NCBI GenBank assembly: GCA_021399445.1
Contig: JAJTUQ010000010.1
Coordinates: 248,001-312,000, forward strand
From: Xylogone sp. PMI_703
Lineage: Eukaryota > Ascomycota > Leotiomycetes
Direction: 5' to 3'
Length of the DNA stretch: 64,000 bases
Shown: in pieces, positions 24,144 through 35,072 of the stretch
Numbering within the stretch: position 1 is the stretch's first letter
Layout: each line of letters opens with the position of its first letter
Notes under the pieces: model-generated
The model's database searches: none
Told to the model about the DNA's origin: nothing
The model's input: the letters and a program-made list of their open reading frames with translations, nothing else
Program-made: the position numbers and the translations under genes

Positions 24144-25124
24144 ATGAGAGGTGTTGTGTTCCATTCTATTGGTGACTCTTCTGTCCTTAAAGTTGACGAT
24201 ACACTTCTTGTACCTCAACCACAAGGATCTGAAATCTTGGTTAAACTCGAGTACGCTGGGGTCAATTTCATTGACATCTACCAACGGACCGGTTTGTATC
24301 CAATCAAACTACCCGCAACTGCAGGACGAGAAGGAGCTGGGACTATTGTCGAGTTGGGAGCGGATGTAGACGCGTCTCTTGGTCTTAGTGTTGGCGACAA
24401 GGTTGCGGTGCTTGCGCAGGGAACCATGGCAGAATATGTCTGCTGCTCCACGAGTGCAGTAATCAAGCTCCCCCAACAAGTATCAACGAAGATGGGGGCC
24501 GCAGTAATGCTACAGGGCCTAACAGCATGGACTCTCGCTCAAGATGCCTATTCTGTTCAGAAAGGTGAAGTTGTCCTTGTGCAAGCTGCGGCTGGGGGCA
24601 CAGGAGGTCTCTTAGTGCAGATGTGTAGATATCTGGGCGCTACAGTAATTGGCACCGTGTCGACTCCAGAGAAGGCTGAAGCGGCCCGCCAACATGGCTG
24701 TGACCATATTATCATATATACTGAGACCGATGTCGAGTCTGAAGTGATGCGCTTGACTGATAGTCAAGGCTGTCATGCTGTTTTCAGTGGTGTTGGTCAG
24801 AGTACATGGCGAGTCGACCTGGCTTGCACAAGGAGAAAGGGAACATTGTGTTCTTATGGTAACAGCAGCGGGCCAGTAGTGGACCTCAAGATACTGGACT
24901 TGAGCAAGAACAACGTGAAGTTAGTGCGTCCAACGCTGGCCAACTACATTACCACCCAAGAAGAATTTTCGGCAAGAAGCCAGGAGCTACTTAAACTCGT
25001 TTCAACTGGAGCGATAAAAATTAAGTATGGTGGGGAATATCATCTAGAGACGCTCAATGCGGCTCAAGATGATCTCGTGGCAAAAGGAACTATAGGAAAA
25101 TTGACCGTGAAAATTGAAAATTGA
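24144..25124 (+). CDS. NADPH:quinone oxidoreductase (zeta-crystallin-like, MDR superfamily)
   Basis: Single-exon gene of 326 codons from the ATG at 24144. An in-frame ATG at 24084 would add 20 residues without family similarity, so the later start, MRGVVFHSIG, is preferred. Family blocks are NFIDIYQRTGLYP (41-53), ATAGREGAG (59-67), and the nucleotide-binding loop AAAGGTGG (148-155). Zinc ligands of true alcohol dehydrogenases are absent, as expected for quinone reductases. The enzyme reduces quinones with NADPH in the cytosol. Beside a ring-cleaving dioxygenase it would keep catechol or hydroxyquinol reduced or protect against quinone toxicity. Intact; length fits the family. Confidence 0.92.
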   Translation: MRGVVFHSIGDSSVLKVDDTLLVPQPQGSEILVKLEYAGVNFIDIYQRTGLYPIKLPATAGREGAGTIVELGADVDASLGLSVGDKVAVLAQGTMAEYVCCSTSAVIKLPQQVSTKMGAAVMLQGLTAWTLAQDAYSVQKGEVVLVQAAAGGTGGLLVQMCRYLGATVIGTVSTPEKAEAARQHGCDHIIIYTETDVESEVMRLTDSQGCHAVFSGVGQSTWRVDLACTRRKGTLCSYGNSSGPVVDLKILDLSKNNVKLVRPTLANYITTQEEFSARSQELLKLVSTGAIKIKYGGEYHLETLNAAQDDLVAKGTIGKLTVKIEN

Positions 25125-25525
25125 AAGTGGGTGTTGAACTTATCTAGCCAACATAAATTGCCCTGGAGGATAGTGTATGATACAGCATATAGCTCTGAAA
25201 CAGATGACTCCTAGGTGGTATAGCTCCTAATCATAATGGATCACAATAGAGTTGAGCTGACCAAATTATTCTTAATAACTAAGAAATAACGTCATCCAGT
25301 ATCATCCAAAGTGTTGTAACATTAACCCTGAGTGACATACAAACTTAGAAATAAGTCAATTGGCATGTTATGCCAAATTAAGTAATAACGACTTAAACAT
25401 TCTAATACATGAAAGTAATAAGTGATCTATTTATTCGTGAGTTAAAGCGATGTATGAGACTTAGTGTATGTCTCACTTCTCACAAATAACGGTATCCACA
25501 AACTTTGTCAGGCAATAATGCACCA
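25125..25525. other. Convergent intergenic region, no gene
   Basis: AT-biased DNA between the 3-prime ends of the quinone oxidoreductase and the GH79 gene. I see no coding frame, repeat or clear terminator beyond the general AT-richness expected of fungal 3-prime ends. Confidence 0.6.
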
Positions 25526-27411
25526 TTAATGTAGCATATGCACTATAACAGCTTCACTAGCACCAACGACCAGCTGCACTCGTCCTCCACGCACAGGAGC
25601 TATTGAGGGCTCTGCATTTGCACCTGGCGAAGCCCATTGACCAATTCCGTTAGTTTCACATGTCCAAGTCTGCCCTGCCCAATAGTAAGTGCTGTTTGCT
25701 ATCGTTCCTCCCGGCGAAGTTAGCTTTTCAACTTTTACTTGACGTATACCTCGTGGCACTTCCAGCTCAAATTCTTTACTGGGGCGCGGGCCCTCGCCTT
25801 CATCCCACACATCAAAATTAAAGAGAGCTACCCGCTCTAACTTGTTATGTTCATATCCTGCATATGAAACAACCAGGTCGTTACCAAGATCAAGTTCTTT
25901 AATACGGAAATCATGGGTTGAGCCCATGAAATCAGCGGCGAATAAGTGACCATAGTATGGTGCGCGTACCTCGGGAAGGATTCCATCAAAGGCAACTGGA
26001 TGCCAGGCAACGTAACCGAATATTTTACCTAACTGCATATTGACCCGAGTTACATTCTGTAAGGTCAACGTTAGCTAGAGAGATATTCTTCCGGGTATAA
26101 AGAATGTTATAGAGAATACAAAGAATATTACCAATGACATTGTGTAAAGGAGGTAATCTGCTGTCCATAATGCGGAACCGAAGATCCCTTCAGACGGATC
26201 AAGTGAGTTCTGCTTATCCGTGTACCGTCCATCTTCTCCAAGGACCCGTTCTATGGTAGGAAAGTGTTTTTGCATGTATTGGAAATCGGAAAGAAAGGTG
26301 TTCGCACCCTCTTTGATGAAGGTATGGTTCATTAGAGTCTCTTATGCAGATGTTACTAAAATATATGGATTGGGTGAGATTATGAGACTCGTACGCTGTA
26401 CATGTGTAGTGGTATTGGTGAATTCATAACTGAAATTCGGTCAGCATAGACGTCAAATCTTATTCAGCGCAAGGTAATCCACGTACTGATGCCAAGAGAC
26501 CGATTTTACTGTATGATGACTGCCAATACCGGCTGTAAATACAGCTTCCCTAAGAGACGTTACTAGCGTTAGCACCAAATTGAAGACAGGCAAAGGAATG
26601 TTTCTAGTCTCTTACGCTGACCATGGCGCAAGCGCATCTGATGCCAGAGCCAAGGCCTGTAAAATAGGTTCCGAGGGTAGCCGCAGGGCATCAATAAGGT
26701 ATCTCGAGTACTGTAAAAACTCTGCGGTATAATTGAGTGGATCCCAACCAGCCGGACGAACGCCTTGTTTCACGTATAGATTAGGCTCATTGCCTATTTC
26801 GATACCGCTTAGTTTGTCCAAGCCAATATTTGCAACAGCATGGCTGGCTTCACCAAACGAATCAGTGCGGTTCTCATTTGCGAAGGGGACGCAATACACC
26901 CATTTGGTGTTAGGGAAGTTTCGGAAGCCTTCGTAGAACGATGGACCTAGAACAAATTTCTGTCCAATCCCTGCACCTTGCTGAGGTGGCTCAACAGCAG
27001 TAGCCTGGTTGGGATTGAAATTTGGAGTAATCTCTGCACTTCTTTATGAGCACATATTCCAGCTAACGGCACCAGAAACTCACCCATTAGTGCCACCAAC
27101 ACGAATTACAAGAGGTGCCCTGACACGCTCTTTTATTGAAAGTACAAGGTTCCTAGAAAAGATATTGGGGTAGATTGCATTGCCTGCCAAAATATCAGCT
27201 TAGATGAAGCATTATAGGGTTAGTATCCAACTCATGTACCAGTATAGTCCGGAAGCGAGCTGACTTGAATGCCAAAGCTGGGGAATGATGGGTCCACGAC
27301 TTGAGACGTTCCTTGAGGAGCTCGTGCACTAGGTTGAATAATATATGCTTGCTGATACTGGCATGCGGCCAGCGTTACAATACTGATAAGATGCAAGATA
27401 CTTAGCAATAT
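25526..27411 (-). CDS. Secreted GH79 beta-glucuronidase-like glycoside hydrolase, start codon apparently lost
   Basis: Multi-exon gene on the minus strand. Joined exons give a hydrophobic signal-like start (LLSILHLISIVTLAAC), VIRVGGTN, the acid/base region GIEIGNEPNLY, GIGSHHTVKSVSWHHYEF, TIERVLGEDGRYTD holding the probable nucleophile Glu, ALWTADYLLYTMSL, and the GH79 C-terminal beta domain to the stop at 25526. GH79 includes fungal beta-glucuronidases and 4-O-methyl-glucuronidases and animal heparanase; these release glucuronic acid outside the cell. Introns near 26050, 26350, 26420, 26580, 27040 and 27200 keep phase. No ATG precedes the signal peptide in frame; the codon where Met is expected is ATA (27409-27411), one G-to-A step from ATG. 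It may therefore be untranslated, or start elsewhere. It is divergent from a sugar porter. Confidence 0.85.
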
Positions 27412-27946
27412 ATCTTGATTGTAAGTGCCGTGTAGCGAAGATATATAGTTTGTTTAAGATTTGATTGAATCGTGGAATATAACGAAAATAAGTGCTATTT
27501 ATACCTCACTCCTAAACATCTATATCTAATTAGATAATACATTTACGCTTATAACATTATTTACTAGCTACATACAAATCGACGGCAATGAAATATGCGT
27601 ATATGGTAGATAGAGCGGACTTGTAGCCTCGACTCGTCAGGAACGAGCGACGTTCTGGTGCAGGTGAGCTTGGCGGGGCCCCGCATCTAGGGTCCCGGAT
27701 CCCGCTTACGTTGCAGAGGCGAGATCCGAATTCTATACGCCACAAGCTGAAAAAGGGAAGCAGCTAGATCCCTTGATTTTTGAAGACTGATTCATGGCTG
27801 ATACACTGTTAATGGATCTCTTTAACATGATAACTTTCTTTAACATCCATCCAATGGCCCATTGAGACTGTTAACCATCTTATCCTGCTCCTCCTTCCTT
27901 GTTTTTAGCTCTCGTTCTCCTCTAAAGACCAAGAGCTGGCATCATT
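27412..27946. promoter_or_regulatory. Shared divergent promoter region, GH79 / sugar porter
   Basis: Region between the presumed GH79 start and the sugar-porter ATG. It contains a short GC-rich island at about 27640-27730 in otherwise AT-rich DNA, centred on the palindrome listed next. A frame of 62 codons on the minus strand over the island has no recognisable domain and is treated as chance. Confidence 0.5.
27673..27684. promoter_or_regulatory. Perfect palindrome GCGGGGCCCCGC (back-to-back CreA-type sites)
   Basis: This 12-bp perfect inverted repeat consists of GCGGGG on each strand, both fitting the catabolite repressor consensus SYGGRG. Its centre (27678.5) coincides with the midpoint of the 535-bp gap between the two divergent starts (27411 and 27947). 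That position suits joint glucose repression of the glucuronidase and the porter. Function is inferred. Confidence 0.5.
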
Positions 27947-29952
27947 ATGGCTCCGTCGCAGTCTGAAAGTGGCCTATCTGACGGTCATACCTTAAGCTTA
28001 GGACAACGACTAAAAGAGTTTACTCCTCTGGTGTTGTTCATGACCTTGTATGCCATTTTGCAGCTTTGGTTAGTGTAGGCCTTGATATGCTAAACTTTAA
28101 CTTCAGTTATCTTGCTATCAGTGCCTGGAATTATGGCTGTGATGACTTCTCCTGAGAAAGAGAATTGCTGGAGCCGAAACTGACTGAACTAGGTCTCTGT
28201 TTTCTCAGGCGTCCAAGCAATGACCCGTGGGTACACATCCGAGCTGTTTACTTCATATTGGCCAATTGTCGCTGACAACAGAAATTGACAGCGTTCATCC
28301 GACGATTCGGCACGTACAATGTCAAGACCCAGACCTATGCCATTCCATCCTATCTCACATCAATCATGAACTCATTCCCGTATCTAGGGAAGCTTCTGGT
28401 AAGTTTGACCATCTCGTTCTAAGAACGTCTGTTGCTAAAATTCTTGGAAAGGGATGCTGGGCTGCAGCGCCAATTGCTGAGAGATTTGGACGCAAAAAAG
28501 CGGTTCTTACTGTCATTTTCACGTCGTTCGTGTGAGTAAATTTCGACTACAAATACTGATATTTGCTAAAACTAAGTAATACGCAAAGGAATTCTGTTGC
28601 AAGTCACCTCGACAACAGCCGCACAGTTCACGATCGGTAGAATGATGTGTTATGCTATGACTGGAATTTGTGTAATCGTCATGCCCGCTTTTATGGCTGA
28701 ATGTGCCCCTGCAGTACTTCGTGGAATGGTGACGACTCAGCTACAAATGCAGATTGTTGTTGCGCAGTTGGTTGCATCTGGAGTCAACCATGGAACATCA
28801 ACCATAAATACAAACGCTGGATGGAGAATCTCTATTGGTTAGTGTTTTTTGTTCCACAGTGAGGACTGGCAATTGATAACTATGCTTAGGAATCCAGTTC
28901 ATTATGTCTAGTCTTCTGTTAGTCTTCTATCCCATAATTGTAGAATCTCCCAGGTGGTAAGTGCCCGGTCAGTTGGAGCCCCCTAGATTCTTCGCTCACT
29001 CGTAGCTTTGTAGGCTGCTTTCTCAAGAACGCGTCGAAGAAGCAACACACTCTCTGCGCCGGCTCCGTAAAAAGAATATAACGGAGGAGCTCATTCAGCA
29101 AGAGGTGTACGCCCTCTCCCATACAGAAGGTAACGAAGGAAAGGGTACCTGGAAAGAAGTCTTTACTGGAACAAATCGAGTAAGTCCTATCTTCCTTCTT
29201 TAGAAACAATTATCTCACAATTTTGCCTTCAGAGACGAACGTGGATTGCTGTCATTGTAATGGTTGGTCAACAGATAACTGGTCAAGCCTTCGTGTCTCA
29301 ATACGCAGTGGTCTTCTATAAGGCTCAAGAGTTTAAAAATTCCTTTGAGCTTGGTATGATTCAGCAGGCATTAGGCGTTGCTGCGGTGATGTTGACCACT
29401 GTCGTCGTCGACAGCTTCGGACGACGACGTATTCTTCTGGTTGGTGGGATGCTTAACGCCATGTTCTTATTTATCATGGGTGGCATGGGAACTCTTGTCC
29501 ACCCATCACTCGTTGAAAAGCGACTCATGGTAGCCAGCGTCATGTTATGGTTCTATTTTTACCTGTTATCTTGGGCTTCTCTGCCATACGTGGTCCTTGG
29601 AGAAGTACCAACACGGCGAGTTGTGGAAAAGACAAGTAATTTGGCGGTCTCGCTCTCTGTACTCTCAGCTTTTCTGGTCTCATTTACCGTACCTTACCTG
29701 ATTGGCGCTGACTATGCAAACCTCGGAGGAAAGGTAGGATTTATCTACAGGTCCCTAAGTGTGCTTTTCACGCTCTTGACTTGGATATATGTCCCTGAGA
29801 TGAAAGGGCGAAGCCTTGAAGAACTTGATACTATGTATGAAGACAATATCTCGACTCGAAAATTCCGACACACTATAGTAATAGCTACCAAAGTAACTGC
29901 GAAGGGCGTCAAGGAGAAGGAGGTTAACATTGCTGAGGATGAAGTCATCTAA
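27947..29952 (+). CDS. MFS sugar porter (SP family), one exon junction unresolved
   Basis: Multi-exon plus-strand gene for a 12-helix hexose-type porter of the plasma membrane. It starts MAPSQSES. Later exons give GVQAM, FIRRFGTYNVKTQTYAIPS, CWAAAPIAERFGRKKA (the loop 2-3 signature), PAFMAECAPAVLRG, the sugar-porter motif VESPRW, GQQITGQAFVSQYAVVFY, DSFGRRR and the terminal signature PEMKGRSLEELD. Introns near 28060, 28230, 28400, 28535, 28840, 28945 and 29180 keep phase. Between the first helix and GVQAM the frame runs into TGA at 28153-28155, and I find no GT donor in phase. The expected donor context reads CTGAGA, so this junction may be damaged. It is transcribed divergently from the GH79 gene and is likely to import the released sugar. 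Confidence 0.82.
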
Positions 29953-30714
29953 TTTCAAAAAGGATCTAATTAGCTGTATCATGTCCATCACAGTACGCGG
30001 TGAGAGCAGCTTTCTAGGAAGGCTTCAAAATACAAGTTTTACGAGAATCTCTACCTCTCTGTAGAGTTAATAAGTTTCTGCCCAGTATAATAAGATTTCA
30101 CTCCTGGCGCACATATCAACAACCGTAAGCTCCAACCTGAGACAACTCGGCTTGTAAATTATACGGGCACCAATGCCCTCCAGCGTTAACCAAAGCACGA
30201 AGTCCAAGTAAATATATATCCTAAATTGCTTAGAGATATTAATCTTATCATTGTCGCCAATATTCAGCACCCCGATTGACCTCATCAACGATGTTATGCA
30301 TACGGATGTCGCCAAAAGATTTCTCGCCCCGCATCCCCACGATTTTATTTCTCCACAAAATATAATTATTACTCCACGTGTGCAAAACGTGGCTCAATTA
30401 CCTTAGAAAAGGATTTTGTTCATCAGCTTCCTGCCCTGGTCTCGTTCTCTCCTGATTTTCATGTAGGCCACCCTGCTCGGATCTCGTCTGAAAGATGCTG
30501 CTTGCATATCGCTTAGGCATTTTTAAAGTTATGTAGAAGAAGCTTCGATCTGCATAGCTTATTAGTGTCTTAATTTTACAAAAGCTTGGCCATATACAAA
30601 GTGTACTGATCCCTTTATTCAGTATTATTTTGTAATTGAATTGATTAATCTAGAAAGAGAGAGCCTCCGTGAAGACTACATTGTAGCATCTTTGATCTCC
30701 ATCAGACAGCAAAT
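29953..30714. other. Intergenic region, promoter of arylsulfatase
   Basis: No gene is supported. The region carries the 3-prime flank of the sugar porter and the upstream region of the arylsulfatase, including the CACGTG inverted repeat listed next. Small frames on the minus strand (29755-30315) have no recognisable domain. Confidence 0.5.
30374..30392. promoter_or_regulatory. Inverted repeat CCACGT-N7-ACGTGG with CACGTG core
   Basis: CCACGT (30374-30379) and ACGTGG (30387-30392) form a perfect inverted repeat with a 7-bp spacer, and CACGTG (30375-30380) is the core bound by bHLH factors such as Cbf1, which acts on sulfur genes in yeast. It lies about 340 bp upstream of the arylsulfatase start. 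No full CYS3/MetR-type site was noticed. A role in sulfur control is a guess. Confidence 0.3.
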
Positions 30715-32486
30715 ATGTACAGGTTCCAAGTTCTAGGAATCTCTTTAGTTGTAACAATTTTCAGTATTTTCTTATTAGCCAATGATGTGTCGTCGACCGA
30801 CTCGCAAGCATTCAATAAGGAGAAGTCTCCCAATATGCTTTTTATCATGTCAGACGATCAAGGTACGACCCAGCAAACCACGAAGCTAGGCCCATGCTCA
30901 TGTATTAGATCTTCTGATGGACTCGATGGATTACATGCCAAAGGTCCATAGCTTGCTAGCGGCAAAAGGAACCACATTTTCAAAGCACTATTGCACCAGC
31001 TCTTTGTGCTGTCCCTCCAGGATCAGCTTGTTCACTGGGAAATGCGTTCAGTAAGACATGAAAATGTGAACTAGAACAACTGTAGATACTGACCTCAAAA
31101 GTAATACTAATGTAACAGATGTTAAGGTCCCATATGGTATTCTACCTTGAATAATAAATTGTTGAATGTTATACTAAACCTTATCTAGGAGCTTATCCGA
31201 AGTTTATCAGCCAGGGCCTAAATAATGACTATCTCCCACTCTGGCTGCAAGCGGGTAGCATCAACACCTATTATGTGGGAAAATTTTCTAATGGGCACAA
31301 TGTCCAAAACCACCAGAAGAATCCTGCACAAGGATGGACAAGCAGCAAGTCTGTAACTCTTTCCCACGCTCACTGCCTGCTCATACTAAGTAATGGCAGC
31401 TTTCTCTTAGATCCGGGAATGTACGACTATACAAACACGACTTGGACATTGAATAACCAGCACTACCAAAGTTTCCCAGGAGAGAACTCAATCGACATCA
31501 TTACCAAGAACGCGCTTAGCATGCTGGATACTGCTGTCAAGGGTGGGAAGCCATTTTTCATGACCGTTGCCCCAGCAGTACCCCATGTAGGAATCAATGC
31601 AAGCGCGAAAGGAGAGACCTTTTTTCCAATCCCTCAAACAAAATGGGCAAATGCTTTTTCAGATAAGATCTTTCCACGGACACCAAATTGGAACAACCCC
31701 ATAGAAGCCAGCGGTGCTTCATGGCTCTTGAACCTTCCTCATCAGAACAAGTCAGTTGTTGATGGACTGGATGAGCTTTATCGTCGGCGAATCCGCTGCG
31801 TAGCTGGATTAGATGACATGGTTGGTGACTTAGTTGCTGCTCTGGAAGATTATGGTATTCTAGAAGACACGCACATCATTTACACGGCAGACAATGGATA
31901 CCACATTGGACAACATCGTATGGGACCTGGCAAGAAGCAGGGCTGTGAGACTGATATTAACGTCCCCATGGTCTGGCGAGGCCCTGGAGTCCCTGCTGGA
32001 AAGGTCACTAGTGAAGTATCTACTCACACAGACCTAGCTCCAACATTTCTCTCTATCTTCGGCTTACATCAAAGGAACAATACTGACGGACAAATAATGC
32101 CGGTTATAAATAACAAGCACGGGAAACAGAGCGGTGAACATGTCAACGTAGAGCTCTGGGGTACTGCGAATCCATACGAAGTCGAACCCTACTCCGATAT
32201 TACTATACCTGGACAAGATAATAATACGTATAAAGCTGTACGGATTATAGCCCCACAATACAGCTTTTATTACTCAGTCTGGTGTGACAACGAACATGAA
32301 CTGTACAATATGCTGAAGGATCCTTATCAGATGGACAATCTTCTCGCCCGCACAACAGATATAACTCAGGCTCCCGGTATACTATTACTTAAACGACCGC
32401 TAGACAAACTCGTGACACGGCTGGACGCGCTTCCGATGATTCTCAAAACATGCGTCGGCATGCAATGTACTAAGCCCTGGTTGTAA
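30715..32486 (+). CDS. Secreted arylsulfatase (S1 family), ends at a premature TAA
   Basis: Five exons (30715-30862, 30909-31050, 31102-31136, 31189-31348, 31400-32486) join in phase to 523 codons plus TAA. A hydrophobic signal segment (residues 1-27) is followed by the metal-binding stretch LFIMSDDQD. The catalytic motif is CCPSR (83-87), whose Cys83 would be converted to formylglycine. GKFSNGHN holds the active-site Lys, and IIYTADNGYHIGQHR holds the Asp-Asn pair. Arylsulfatases release sulfate from aryl or carbohydrate esters outside the cell or in the secretory route. The stop at 32484-32486 is followed in the same frame by 53 codons that look like the normal C-terminus (listed separately), so the protein is probably truncated. 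In known fungi these genes are sulfur-repressed. Confidence 0.88.
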
Positions 32487-32648
32487 CTGCATCCTCAAGG
32501 AAATGTGCACAATCTTCTAGATGCACTGAATCCAAGGTACGATACCTTCTACAATTCGCAACCAAAGGTATCGTTCTCTTTATGTGCCTTGGGATACTTG
32601 AAGGAATATGAAGGCCCTCAGACCGCTTTGGTATATAGTGGATTCTAG
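32487..32648 (+). pseudogene. Displaced C-terminal segment of the arylsulfatase (after in-frame TAA)
   Basis: Directly after the TAA the same frame stays open for 53 codons to a TAG at 32646-32648. It reads LHPQGNVHNLLDAL, then YDTFYNSQPKVSF, GYLKEYEGPQ, the pattern I recall for the end of fungal arylsulfatases. The TAA sits where a Gln or similar would be expected between PWL and LHP. CAA to TAA is a C-to-T change at CpA, the preferred RIP context. Sequencing error or stop readthrough are alternatives. Confidence 0.7.
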
Positions 32649-33228
32649 GCACTTCTTAAAATGAAGACTAGCCCACTAAATCAGGTCAATTCTTGAAGGT
32701 ACCACACATTAGTTAGCTTGAATATTGCATAATGATTAATCACCATTTCTTCTTTACTTTAAATACTCCGGTAGCCAAGTGCGTATTGTTGTCCCTTGCA
32801 CATAAAAATAACAAGATGGTTTGTGTTGCAGTTAGGATGTGTAACCCCGCAGTTAATGCAGTTGCTAATGTTGTGAAGCCTCATCGTATGCGCAGTTTTT
32901 CTCCAAATACTTGCTTCAATCTATCTCAACGGACTCCACTTTTGCTAACTTGTTTTGCTAAAAGTGGGAGATCTAATAAAGTCTAGTCGACGGATGTCGA
33001 TACGAGCACCTCTTTGGTGTGTAGTTACCTCCGCCTGAAATTATTAAGTTGACATCATACTACGCCATCTTTAATGATCTCTATACTATTTTTGATATAG
33101 TTCACGATAGATTTAAAGCGCAGAACTATCAGTTCATTGGCCGTCCATACCAAATTTCATTTCTTGCTTCTGAGATTCATTTCATTTATTCCTGCAGACA
33201 ATAGCCTCTCTTTGCGTAGGATTCTCTC
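32649..33228. other. Intergenic region between the two sulfatases
   Basis: It holds the end of the first sulfatase unit and the promoter of the second. A frame of 84 codons at 32732-32986 has no recognisable domain. No repeat or regulatory word stands out. Confidence 0.5.
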
Positions 33229-34736
33229 ATGACGAAAATGCATAACCCGACAGCCGAGAAGAGAAGTATCCTATTTCTCATTGCTGATGATCTGGGGAAA
33301 TACTTGGGCTGTTACGGTGTTAAAAGCATTCGCACTCCGAATATCGACAGGCTCGCAGCTAGAGGTACGATGTTCGATATGGCTTTCACTAGTACAGCAT
33401 CTTGTAGTGCTAGTCGCTCTGTGATGTATACTGGCCTCCACACGCATGAAAACGGACAGTATGGGCTTGCCGATACGAAACATCATTTCACAACGTTCAA
33501 TCATGTCGAAACTCTTCCCGACGTATTCAAGTCTTTGGGCTACGTTACTGGAATCATCGGAAAAGTGCATGTTGGGCCCGCATCAGTATATCCATGGGAA
33601 ATCAGGGAAGAAAGCGGAACTCGAGATGTAGCTTGGGTTGCAGACCGCGCTGATGCATTCTTCTCGAAAGCCAAAGAGATCAATCGCCCTTTCCACTTGA
33701 CTGTCGGGTTTATTGACCCTCATCGCGATCTGACAAGGTCTGGCTTCGGGAATGAGAACTTCAATGATGATAGAATAGGTACCACTGAGGTATCGTCGGA
33801 AGATGTGGAAATACCTCCCTTTCTGAATGATCTACCAGAAGTACGTACCGAACTTGTCGAATATTATCAATCAATTCAGCGAATGGATCGCGGTGTAGGG
33901 TTAATACTCAAGGCATTAGAGAAACAGGAACTAGAGGATAGTACGATGATCTGCTTTGTTAGTGACAATGGGCCACCATTCGTCAACTCAAAAACTACTC
34001 TTTACGATGCCGAAATTCGACTTCCAGTAATTGTTAGCACTCCATGGTCGAAAGGCGAAGTGAATAATCCCAATATGATTTCATACATTGACATTCTCCC
34101 AACATTCCTAGACTGGGCAGGAGCGAAAAGTCACACACCATCAGTAAAAGCAAAAGACAACTCACCGTCCAGACTGGGAACATCATTTCTCCCAATCCTA
34201 GAATGTTCGGAACTTTTGCCCGAAGATAAATGGCAACACCACGTTTTTGGCTCTCACACCTTTCACGAGATCCAGAACTATTGACCGACACGATACCTGC
34301 GATCAAGACGTTACAAGTATCATCGTAATCTGGCATGGTGCCTTGACTTTCCATTCGCGACCGACATGTATGGTAGTCTAAGTTGGGTGGTATTCGTAAT
34401 ACACCACCACCTGTAATGCTTGGGCAACGACCGCTAAAAAATTACATCTGGCGACCAGCCGAAGAACTCTACGACCTTGAAAATGACCCAGAAGAGGTGC
34501 ATAACTTGGCGCAGCAGCCCGAGTACACTGAGTTAGTAAGAGAACACAGGGAGAAGCTTGAGGCATGGCAATTGAAGACGAAGGATATCTGGCTTTATCG
34601 AGACGGAGTGTCAGTTGTTATGAATCAACACCATCAGGAAGCCGGATTGAGAATTCCAGATAAATTTGAAATTGATGTTGAAGATCCTGGGAATCGCAAT
34701 ATTGCCTGCTGGCCAGAACGCATGGCAAATTTATAA
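33229..34736 (+). pseudogene. Sulfatase (N-sulfoglucosamine sulfohydrolase-like), broken by TGA and a frameshift
   Basis: The frame opens at MTKMHNP and shows FLIADDLG (metal Asp pair), TPNIDRLAARG, the catalytic motif CSASR (Cys59, the formylglycine precursor), GLHTHENGQYG, GIIGKVHVGP, FVSDNGPP and DAEIRLPVIV. The pattern is that of the sulfamidase-like branch (relatives of heparan N-sulfatase) rather than classic arylsulfatases. There is no signal peptide, so it is probably intracellular. After HEIQNY the frame meets TGA at 34282-34284, where Trp is expected, then continues recognisably (PTRYLR, RRYKYHRN, LDFPFATDMYGS). At about 34381 homology moves to another frame (GGIRNT to the stop at 34736, with EELYDLENDPEEVHNLA, the usual sulfatase tail). 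That shift fits loss of one base. Two independent lesions make this a pseudogene unless the assembly is wrong. Confidence 0.85.
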
Positions 34737-35072
34737 CGTAGTGGTAGTTGCAGATATTACTAGACATTTAGAAGCGGCTCAAAGCCAGTAGATTTTAGCT
34801 GATGATCAATGTAACGGGACTACGTAGAGCAATTGCATATTGCTTATATGAAGGGTGCAAACCTTACAAACAATTTCGAGCTTCTGTTATGCACAGGTCT
34901 TGAAAGCTGGCACTTAAATATGACCTACCCCCGGTACCTATTTGAAATAAATCAACAATCACCATTTAGCCTCATTGAAAATTAGAATGTGATTTATCTA
35001 ACTTCAACTTAGATGTAGCTTAATCAATAGACTTCTAATAAGTCTTCTAGTGACTTAGATATCGGAGATCCT
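34737..35072. other. Convergent intergenic region, no gene
   Basis: AT-biased DNA between the 3-prime ends of the second sulfatase and the second sugar porter. No coding frame or repeat is seen. Confidence 0.6.

Noticed and set aside
27557..27745. 62-codon open frame over the GC island upstream of GH79
   Set aside because: Explained by the GC-rich island and its palindrome; no domain.
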